The position numbers and the translations under genes were made by a program. The notes beneath the pieces are model-generated. The model made no database searches. It saw only the letters and a program-made list of their open reading frames with translations, and was not told where the DNA came from. 64,000 bases of DNA, taken from assembly GCF_001612685.1 (NCBI RefSeq), contig NZ_BDAY01000066.1, positions 1 through 64,000 on the forward strand, written 5' to 3'. Shown piece by piece: positions 24,673-31,934 of the stretch (position 1 is the stretch's first letter; every line of letters begins with the position of its first letter). This stretch comes from Nocardia altamirensis NBRC 108246. GTDB lineage: Bacteria > Actinomycetota > Actinomycetes > Mycobacteriales > Mycobacteriaceae.

Positions 24673-26031
24673 TCAGCCCGCGTTGGCCCTGGTGCGCACG
24701 GCGATGCCGCTGCCGACCCCGCCGCCCGAGGACGCGTCGATGTCGGCCAGGATCGGCCGGATCGGAATGCCGAGGCTCGCGGTGCCGCCGTACTGTGCCA
24801 AGCCGATATTGGCCTCGTTGCAGTCGGGCGCCTCGGCCGCGTTGGAACCACTGGTGATACCGAGGGCTAGGGTGCCGGACACGATCGCGCCGCCGCTGTC
24901 GCCGCCGAGCGTGCATGCCGAGCTGGCGAAGCCGCGCACGGTCTTGCTCTCGCCTTCAGCGGTGTACAGCTGGGTCTCGACCCGATCGGCCACCACGAAG
25001 CCGCAGGTGAAGGTCGACGACTGGCCGGACTTGCAGACCGGAGCGCCGGTGATCGGATCGGCGATGCCGGTGATCGCGATCGTGGTGCCGTTGGCGCCGC
25101 GCACCGTCGGCTGGTCCATGCCCGCCCGCACCGCGCGCTCGTTCAGCTTGATCACCGAATAGTCGAGCCCGGTCTGCCCGCCGAGCTTCGCCTGCACGAA
25201 GGTGCCGAGCTCAGGGCTGTTCGGGATGTCCTTGACGTTGGGGAAGTAGACCGAAGCCTCCTGGTTGCCCTTGCCGAGGTTTGGATCGCAGTGGCCCGCA
25301 CTGATGTTCAGCGCGTTGCCTGCGGCGTCCACGCTGTTGAAGCCGAACGAGCACACATCGACACCCTTGAGCGCGGTGTCGTGCAGCGAGACGGGGGCGC
25401 TGATGTAGGTGTCGCCGCCCATCGGCCTGCGCTCGACCGGGCCGCCGCTGTTCGGCGAGAGGATGACCTTGACGTTGGCGATCAGCGTCGGCAAGTTCAG
25501 CAGGTGGCCCGCCGGGGTGTTGGCGACGTTGAGCACCAGCTGGCTGTTGAGGAAGTCGATGGCGACGGAGTTGATCGCCTGGGAGATGTCGCGCGGCAGG
25601 CCGGTGACCCACTGGTTCAGCTGCGTGAGCGAGTTCTCCAGACTGTCGGCGGACACCGGCGCGATCCGGGTCTGGTAGCCGTCGCCTGCCGCGATCTTGG
25701 CGGCGTCCAGCGAGGTGACTGCGACGACCGGCTTGCCGTCGTTGCCGATCCACGCGCCGGCGAAGGACTCGGGCCGTTCGGACCGGAAATCGCGGGCGTA
25801 GTCGCGCAGTTGCTGTGCGCGGGCCGCACGATCCAGGTATTCGATCGGGGTCATCTTGAGGTCGCGAGAGATCGCCTGCACCAATTCCGGGGGCAGGAGG
25901 TCGGCATTGAGCTGCGCGGGTGTCTCCGGGACCGCAGCGGCGGTGGTTGTGCCGAGCAGAGGAGCGAGGAGGACGGTCGAAGCGATAGCGACTGCTTTGA
26001 CCGCGGCGCGGCGCGCCACCAACTTGCGCAT
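24673..26031 (-). CDS. Secreted alpha-lytic-type serine protease 2
   Basis: A 452-residue preproprotease starting at an ATG with AAGGGA five bases upstream. It has a signal peptide (RRAAVKAVAIASTVLLAPLL, cleavage near TAAAVP) and a prodomain resembling that of the neighbouring protease (LLPPELVQAISRDLKMTPIEY). The S1 catalytic residues are His247 (SAGHCD), Asp290 (LDYSVIK) and Ser379 (GGDSGGA). The GDSGGP motif has Ala instead of Pro after the double Gly. The two protease genes are tandem and co-oriented, 190 bp apart with a hairpin between, so they are ancient duplicates with separate transcripts. Confidence 0.9.
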   Translation of the reverse strand: MRKLVARRAAVKAVAIASTVLLAPLLGTTTAAAVPETPAQLNADLLPPELVQAISRDLKMTPIEYLDRAARAQQLRDYARDFRSERPESFAGAWIGNDGKPVVAVTSLDAAKIAAGDGYQTRIAPVSADSLENSLTQLNQWVTGLPRDISQAINSVAIDFLNSQLVLNVANTPAGHLLNLPTLIANVKVILSPNSGGPVERRPMGGDTYISAPVSLHDTALKGVDVCSFGFNSVDAAGNALNISAGHCDPNLGKGNQEASVYFPNVKDIPNSPELGTFVQAKLGGQTGLDYSVIKLNERAVRAGMDQPTVRGANGTTIAITGIADPITGAPVCKSGQSSTFTCGFVVADRVETQLYTAEGESKTVRGFASSACTLGGDSGGAIVSGTLALGITSGSNAAEAPDCNEANIGLAQYGGTASLGIPIRPILADIDASSGGGVGSGIAVRTRANAG

Positions 26032-26196
26032 GAAATCCCTTCGTGGCACGCACGTGCCAGCTCAATCCGCGGCAACGGGCGTGGAAACCGTTGGCTCACA
26101 GTCGTCCTGCAGCAACAGACCGAATGCCGGTAATTCATCCGACAACACCGGTCAGCGCATCACTTTAAGGCACAAACCGGGGAACGGCTCTCTCAA

Positions 26197-27282
26197 TCAC
26201 TCGTCATCTTCGGAGTTGCCGAAAGGAAAGCCCCGTCGCGTGGTGGTGGGCCCGGGAGGTTTGGTCGTCGTCGACGTCGATGTGGGCGGTGTCGGCGTCG
26301 GCTCAGTGGTCGGTGGGGGCGGCGGTGGTGGTGGCGGTTGCGTGGTCAGCGGCACCGTCGTGGTGATGGTCACCGGCGCATGGACTGTCGGCGGCACGGC
26401 GGGAAGATTCACCGGCGGCGCGGGCGGGGTCGGGCTCACCGACACCTGGTCGGACTTGGCGTCGCGCACCGGCGGCACCGGGGTTTCGGAGTTGTCGCGG
26501 AAAAACAATGCAACCGCGAAACCGCCGAGCACCAGACCGATCAGTGCCGCGGCGCCGATCAGCAGCGGAAATTGCTTGCGGTCCTTGGTCGGCACCGGCT
26601 TGGGCGCGGGCGCTGCCACCTCGACGACCGCGGTCGGCATGGGCGGCTCGGCCAGCGGCATGGCCGCCGAGTACGCCTGCGGCGTCAGATCGGACGCGGG
26701 CACCGCAGGGATGACGATGGTGTCCACCATCGAATTCTCGGCATGCGTCGGATCCGGCGGGGTGGTGCCCGCCGGGGTGGAGAGCACCGAGGCCAGTGCC
26801 GCGCGGGCGGCGTCATAGGCGAAGGTGCTCGGTGGCGCGGTGAACAGCTCGGCGCTCGGCAGATCGGCCTCGCTGACCAGCAAGACCGACCGCAGCCCGA
26901 GGTAATCCAGGGCATCGCGCAGCGCCTGCACATGCTCGCGCGGCCAGTCACCAGGGTGGGTCGCGTAGAACTCGGCCGGGCCGTTGAGATGTTCGGCAGC
27001 CAGGTTGATCAGGCAGAACAGCGCGGTGGCGACCAGATCCTCGGCGCGATACGCCTCGCCGTCATCGATGGAGATGCCCGCCGGATCGCCGACCGCAGGC
27101 ACGAATCCGGTGATCGCACGGGCGTTCGCGTCCGGCGGCGGCCCGCCGAGCGTCGCGTCGCCGTCGTCGGACATGTACAGCACCGACTCGCGGACGATGA
27201 ACAACGGCTCGTCGCCGCCGTCGGTGACGATGGCCGCCGTGCTCTCGGCCTCGGCGATGCGTAGGCCCACCCCAGTGGCCAT
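26197..27282 (-). CDS. Truncated Hsp70-like membrane protein
   Basis: A 361-residue protein starting at an ATG with GAGG upstream. Residues 1-190 resemble only the first part of an Hsp70/actin-type ATPase (GVGLRIAEAESTAAIV at the phosphate-1 position; LRDALDYLGLRSVLLVSE matching a helix of the paralogue at 29926-31638). The phosphate-2 and adenosine motifs are absent. A membrane helix lies at about 237-258 and the last 100 residues are Pro/Thr-rich. With half an ATPase fold it cannot be a chaperone ATPase; a scaffold or sensor is more likely. Third gene of the leftward operon, 65 bp after the IniR-like gene. Confidence 0.7.
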   Translation of the reverse strand: MATGVGLRIAEAESTAAIVTDGGDEPLFIVRESVLYMSDDGDATLGGPPPDANARAITGFVPAVGDPAGISIDDGEAYRAEDLVATALFCLINLAAEHLNGPAEFYATHPGDWPREHVQALRDALDYLGLRSVLLVSEADLPSAELFTAPPSTFAYDAARAALASVLSTPAGTTPPDPTHAENSMVDTIVIPAVPASDLTPQAYSAAMPLAEPPMPTAVVEVAAPAPKPVPTKDRKQFPLLIGAAALIGLVLGGFAVALFFRDNSETPVPPVRDAKSDQVSVSPTPPAPPVNLPAVPPTVHAPVTITTTVPLTTQPPPPPPPPPTTEPTPTPPTSTSTTTKPPGPTTTRRGFPFGNSEDDE

Positions 27283-27347
27283 CCTCAGTACCTCGCTTCG
27301 GCGTTCTGGCTCACGAATTCGTATCCTGCTGCACACCGACGCTTGGG

Positions 27348-29933
27348 TCACACCAGCAGTGAGCCGTGTCCCATGGCGCGGAGCATCGACAATAACTCCG
27401 ATCGGGACCGCGCACCGATCCGACGCCGAATACGCGCGACATGATGCTCCACCGTCTTGGCGGAAATGTACAGGCGCGCGCCGATCTCACGGTACGTGAG
27501 CCCGAGCAGGACGAGTTCGGCCACCTCCCTTTCCCGTTCACTGAGCATCGTTGCGGGCTCCCCGTTCGCCGGATCCGCGGCGGGTTCGGTGCCCTCTTTC
27601 GCGGCTGGCTGCGCCGGTGGCAAGACCGGGTCCTGCGGTTTCGCGTCGGTGCGGACCGTGCGGGCGAGCTTGAGCAGTGCGGTCGCGGTCGCGGAATCGG
27701 CGGCGGCGAGTGCGGCCTCGCTGGCCAGCCTGGCGGCGTCCCAGCTCATGCCGATTTCGGTCAATCCGGCGACGGCCGCTTCGACCGGGCCGACGGACAC
27801 TTCGCCGCGCAGCATCAGCACCCAGGTGCGGCCCGCATCGGCCAGCACCGCCGCGTGCCGGTCGCCCGCCTCGGCCGCGGCCTTCAGCGGCTTGGCATGG
27901 GGTAGTAGCTCGGTCGGGCTCTGGCGCGCGATCGCGGCCTGCACGCCATACCAGTGGAAGGCGTTCGACCAAGCCGGTGGTTGACCCATCCGGTCGAGCA
28001 GCGCGAGCGCGGCATCGACGAGCGGTGCGATCCGGCGCTCGTCGCGCAGCCGGATGGCCGCCAGCCAGAGCTCGCCGATCGGCAGCAGTGCGAGCAGGTC
28101 GGCCTCGACGTCGTCGAACAGGAGGTAGGCCGCCTGCCAGGCCCGAGCCAGCGCGGCATGGTCGCCGGAGCGCCTGGCCAGGCCGACCGTGACACCGTGT
28201 GCGAGCAGGCGATCCCGGACATCGAGCGAATCATGGTCCAGCGCGGCAACGGTCGCGGCGGCGGCGCGTTCATCGCCGCCGAGCATGGCGGTCCAGGCCG
28301 CGAGCGCTTGGAGTTGATGGCAGCGGAGGCCGCTCGCGGTGGCGCGGCGCAGCGCGTCGCCCGCGCGGCGGGGTTCGCCGGTGCTCAGGCACAGCAGGGT
28401 GGCGATGGAGACCGCGGTGCACGGGAGGAAACGATCCACCCCCGAGTCGGCGTGCGCGGCCTGTACTAGCGAGGAGACCGCGCCTGCCGCCGCGGGGCCT
28501 GCGAGCGAGTCGCCGAGTGCGGTGGCGATCAGGCGGGCATGGGCATTGGCTCCGGTCGGCGGCCACTGGGTCGCCGACGCGGACAGCTCCGCGGCGCCTG
28601 CCACGTCACCGGCGAGCGAGAGCACCGTGGCGCCGATGGCCCAGTCCGCGCCGACGCGGTGCGCGCCGAGCCACGAATACAGTTGTGCCGCACGGCCGAC
28701 CAGGCCACGGCGGGTCAGCACGGCGGCGCAGATGCGCACCGCGTCGGCCAGTTCCGCGCCGGAGACCCCGGAGCGGGCCAGCACCGGCTCGGCAAGGCGC
28801 ATGGCCGTTTCCCCGTCGCCGTTGCGGCCTGCCGCCTCGGCCCAGCGCAGCGCGATGAGGTCGGGATCGGCGCCGGTCGCCGCGGCGGCCGCGTAATAGC
28901 GCACCGCCTCGCGGCCCGCCTTTTCCGCTGCGGCCGAGAGGAATTCGGCAAGGCGTGGATCGTGCACGCCGGATTCGGCGAGCAGCAGTGCGGTGTGATC
29001 GCGCAGCAGACCCGCGTCCAGCCGGGCGCCGAGCAGTTTGCGCTGGACCGCGACGAACCGGCGGTCGCCGAGCAGGGTGCGCAACGGCCCGACGGCCGGG
29101 GCGAGCAGCAAATCCGCGTCGGTGACCAGCGCACTCGCCCGTGCTCGATCGATAAGGCGCTGTGCCGCAGCGGGTTCGACGCCGAGCACCTCGGTGAGTT
29201 CGCTGGCGTCGAGGCCGGTGCCGGTGGTGGCGATGACGAGGGTCTCGAGCAGGTCCGGCTCGAGATTGTCCAACAGCGCGCGGGCCCAGACGGTCACGGC
29301 CGCGTCGACCGCGAGGATGCCCGCGTCCAGCCGGGCCGAGCAGGCGGCGGTCAACGCGGCGACAACGCCGCCGCGAATGCCGTCGGTCTGCCGGTGGATG
29401 TGCTGGGCAACCTGGCGCGGCACCATCATGCCGATTTCCCTGGCGAAGGGGGCGATGTCGGCGACGCCGAGCGCGCGGAGATCGACGATGCGGCCGCGCC
29501 TGGCGACGGTCTCGGCCAGCGTGCGCAGCAGCTGATCGTGCGGGCGCGGCTGGGCCGCGACCACCACGGTGCCTCGACCGGATTCGATGGTGGCACACAG
29601 AGCTTCGAGATCCGACTCGCTCAACGTGTGGGCGTTGTCGATGACCAGCACCGGGTGCGGATCGATCGTGGACACCGCGGGCGGGCCGAAGTCGTTGGCG
29701 GAGTTCGCGATCGAGTCGGCGCCGGTGCGTGCTGGCGCGAGTTCCGCCGTCGGCGTGTCCTGTAGCGGGACCCCGCGGGCACGTAGGCGGGTGCGAATCT
29801 CGGTGAGCAGGGTGGTCTTACCGGTTTGCGAGCGGCCACGGATGAGGTAGACAACCGGTTCCTTGTCGGCGGTGTCGAGTTCCCTGAGGATCTCGCGCGC
29901 GGACGGCAAGGTGTCGAACGCGATGTCAGCCAC
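27348..29933 (-). CDS. iniR: IniR-like ATPase/LuxR-family transcriptional regulator
   Basis: An 861-residue regulator of the large ATP-binding LuxR (LAL/STAND-like) type. The Walker A motif is at about 33-41 (GRSQTGKTT), Walker B at about 95-102 (VLVIDNAH), then a long helical repeat region, and a C-terminal LuxR helix-turn-helix (about 797-861, LSEREREVAELVLLGLTYRE). It starts with GTG and overlaps the upstream Hsp70-like stop by eight bases. In M. tuberculosis the gene between the Rv0338c reductase and iniBAC is Rv0339c/IniR, reported to activate iniBAC on sensing free trehalose; position and architecture match. The symbol is given on synteny, not on measured identity. Confidence 0.8.
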   Translation of the reverse strand: MADIAFDTLPSAREILRELDTADKEPVVYLIRGRSQTGKTTLLTEIRTRLRARGVPLQDTPTAELAPARTGADSIANSANDFGPPAVSTIDPHPVLVIDNAHTLSESDLEALCATIESGRGTVVVAAQPRPHDQLLRTLAETVARRGRIVDLRALGVADIAPFAREIGMMVPRQVAQHIHRQTDGIRGGVVAALTAACSARLDAGILAVDAAVTVWARALLDNLEPDLLETLVIATTGTGLDASELTEVLGVEPAAAQRLIDRARASALVTDADLLLAPAVGPLRTLLGDRRFVAVQRKLLGARLDAGLLRDHTALLLAESGVHDPRLAEFLSAAAEKAGREAVRYYAAAAATGADPDLIALRWAEAAGRNGDGETAMRLAEPVLARSGVSGAELADAVRICAAVLTRRGLVGRAAQLYSWLGAHRVGADWAIGATVLSLAGDVAGAAELSASATQWPPTGANAHARLIATALGDSLAGPAAAGAVSSLVQAAHADSGVDRFLPCTAVSIATLLCLSTGEPRRAGDALRRATASGLRCHQLQALAAWTAMLGGDERAAAATVAALDHDSLDVRDRLLAHGVTVGLARRSGDHAALARAWQAAYLLFDDVEADLLALLPIGELWLAAIRLRDERRIAPLVDAALALLDRMGQPPAWSNAFHWYGVQAAIARQSPTELLPHAKPLKAAAEAGDRHAAVLADAGRTWVLMLRGEVSVGPVEAAVAGLTEIGMSWDAARLASEAALAAADSATATALLKLARTVRTDAKPQDPVLPPAQPAAKEGTEPAADPANGEPATMLSEREREVAELVLLGLTYREIGARLYISAKTVEHHVARIRRRIGARSRSELLSMLRAMGHGSLLV

Positions 29934-31638
29934 CGTGTCCTCCGACGATCTGGCCCGGTGCCCGCAGTACGGTGCCGACGACGCCGCCGACGGTGTCGAC
30001 CGGGTCGGTGAGGGCGCCGGTCGGCAGGCTCGGTGCGGTCGGCGGGGCGGGCAGGGGAGCGGGCACCGGTACCGGCACGGGCACCGGAACCGTCACCGGG
30101 GCCGGGACGGGAACCGGGGCTGCCGGCGGAGCCGGTTGCGGTGCACCGGGTTCCGCGGGCGGGGCAACGGGCTGTCCGGACGCCGGATCGCTCTGCACCA
30201 CGGCCACCGTGGTTGCGGCGGGCGAACCGGGTTGTGCCGGATCGGATTTCGGGCGTACTGCCGCCTTCGGGTCCGTCGCGGCCACCGGGGCATTCGGGTC
30301 GGCGGGCTGTCCGGCGCCGGTCGTCGCGGCAATCTCGGCAGCGCGGGCCGGGCTGGAGTGCTCGGTCGAGGCGGGGCTCGACTGCGCGCCGGTGCCGATC
30401 GCGACGGTGCCGGTGGCCAGCGCGCCGAGCACGATCGCGGCGGCCGCGACGATGGCGGCACGCTGCTTGCCGGTCAGCCGAGGGCGGCGAGACTTGTCGA
30501 CCGTCGGCAGCGGTGAAAGTGACGCCGACGGAAGCGCTTTGGTCGCAGCCGTGTCCGCAGCGGGCAGCGGAATCGCCACCTGGTCTACCGCGAGCGAGGC
30601 CAGATCCGCGGCGAGGATGGCGGCGCCGCGTGCGCTGGTCTGCGCAGGCCGGGGCGCCGCGACCACCGGGAGACCGAACTCGGCCGAGATCAGCTCGGCG
30701 ACCAGCGGAATCGAGCCGCCGCCACCGGTGAGCAGGACGCTGCCGATATCGCCGATGTCGAGTCCGGCCCGGTGCACCGCATCACGGATCAGGTCGATCG
30801 AGGTGAGCAGCGGTGCCCGGAGCAGGTCCTCGAGTTCGCCGCGTACCAGGCGGATGTTGCTGCTCGGCGCGCCAGCCGGATTCAAGCGAACCCGGACGAC
30901 CGTCGCCGTATTAATCGAGAGCTCTTCTTTCGCAGTTCTGCAACGTTCGCGCAATACCGACAATTCTTCTTCGACAACCGGGTCGAAGGGGTCGAAATCA
31001 TTTGGTACCGCAGCGTTTGCCAGAACATAGCGCATGGTCAGCAGATCGAATTCCGCGCCGGCGACGTCCGTGGTGTGCACCGGTGCGCCGAGCAGGCTCG
31101 CGTGATCGCCGGTGCGCACCACCGACACCGTCAGTCCCGCGGCGCCGAGGTCGTAGACGAGTACCGCGCCGTCGCCGAGCGGGCCGTTGGTGGCCTCCAG
31201 CCAGCGGATCGCGGCGATCGGCTCCGGCACCAGGGTCACCTCGCGCAGGCCGACGCGATCGAGGGCGGTGCGTTGGATATCGACGGTATGCCGGGACCAC
31301 CACGCCGGGTGGCAGGCCACTGTCGAGTCGTATTCCGTTGTCGCCGTGCTTGTCTCGTCGATCAGGCAGGAGATGGCGGTGGCGACGAGGTCGGCGGCGG
31401 AATGCGTGCTTCCGTCCTCGGCGAGGATGTCCACCGGATCGCCGACCCTAGCGAGGAAACCCTCCAGCACCACATCGCCGGATTTCCCGGTGGCGGCGCC
31501 GAGGGCGGGCGGCGTGGCCGCGGCCAGGCGGAGCACGCTGGGCTGGGTGAATACGCCGTCGCTGTCATCCCCCGCTGCCGCCACGGCGACTGAATTCGAC
31601 GACCCGACAGTGATGCCGAGCGTCAGACGCTGTGTCAT
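29926..31638 (-). CDS. Hsp70-like membrane-anchored protein with degenerate ATPase
   Basis: A 570-residue protein. Residues 1-370 form an Hsp70/actin-type domain. The phosphate-1 loop reads GITVGSSNSVAV where DnaK has GIDLGTTNSVVAV, so the metal-binding Asp is Thr. The phosphate-2 loop is YDLGAAGLTVS instead of FDLGGGTFDVS. The adenosine motif (VLLTGGGGSIPLV) is kept. A membrane helix lies at about 395-415, followed by a long Pro/Ala/Val-rich tail (with PVPVPVPVPVP) likely outside the membrane. Nucleotide binding is plausible, hydrolysis doubtful. First gene of the operon with the IniR-like regulator and divergent from iniB. Confidence 0.78.
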   Translation of the reverse strand: MTQRLTLGITVGSSNSVAVAAAGDDSDGVFTQPSVLRLAAATPPALGAATGKSGDVVLEGFLARVGDPVDILAEDGSTHSAADLVATAISCLIDETSTATTEYDSTVACHPAWWSRHTVDIQRTALDRVGLREVTLVPEPIAAIRWLEATNGPLGDGAVLVYDLGAAGLTVSVVRTGDHASLLGAPVHTTDVAGAEFDLLTMRYVLANAAVPNDFDPFDPVVEEELSVLRERCRTAKEELSINTATVVRVRLNPAGAPSSNIRLVRGELEDLLRAPLLTSIDLIRDAVHRAGLDIGDIGSVLLTGGGGSIPLVAELISAEFGLPVVAAPRPAQTSARGAAILAADLASLAVDQVAIPLPAADTAATKALPSASLSPLPTVDKSRRPRLTGKQRAAIVAAAAIVLGALATGTVAIGTGAQSSPASTEHSSPARAAEIAATTGAGQPADPNAPVAATDPKAAVRPKSDPAQPGSPAATTVAVVQSDPASGQPVAPPAEPGAPQPAPPAAPVPVPAPVTVPVPVPVPVPAPLPAPPTAPSLPTGALTDPVDTVGGVVGTVLRAPGQIVGGHGG

Positions 31639-31776
31639 TCGTGAACCCCGTTCGAAAACTCTGTGGTCCGGTATCGCTGCTGTGTAGTCCGATGCGCGAA
31701 AGGCAGTGCGGGCACGCCGACGCAACACTTGTTTCGGTTGCTGGCCGTCAGCCGTTACTGGTTCCGGGGAAGCTTT

Positions 31777-31874
31777 GGGGAAATTCCCCTAATGCTGCGG
31801 CTGCCCCTAAGGGCCGGACGGGGTGAGGTGTAGGGATCGGCCCCGTTACGCGTAACGACTGGCGCCCCTAGCGT
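31777..31874 (+). promoter_or_regulatory. iniB promoter/operator region
   Basis: A predicted promoter TTACGC (31846-31851), 17 bp, TAGCGT (31869-31874) precedes iniB by 60 bp. The -35 lies within the perfect 12 bp palindrome GTTACGCGTAAC (31845-31856). Further upstream are the palindrome GGGGAAATTCCCC (31777-31789) and CCCCTA copies at 31786, 31804 and 31865. These are good candidates for IniR or other repressor/activator sites controlling both divergent operons; binding is inferred. Confidence 0.5.
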
Positions 31875-31934
31875 GAAATGTATTCCGACTACAGCGGATC
31901 GCGATGGTCCGCCTGCCTTCAGGAGATGTTTCTG

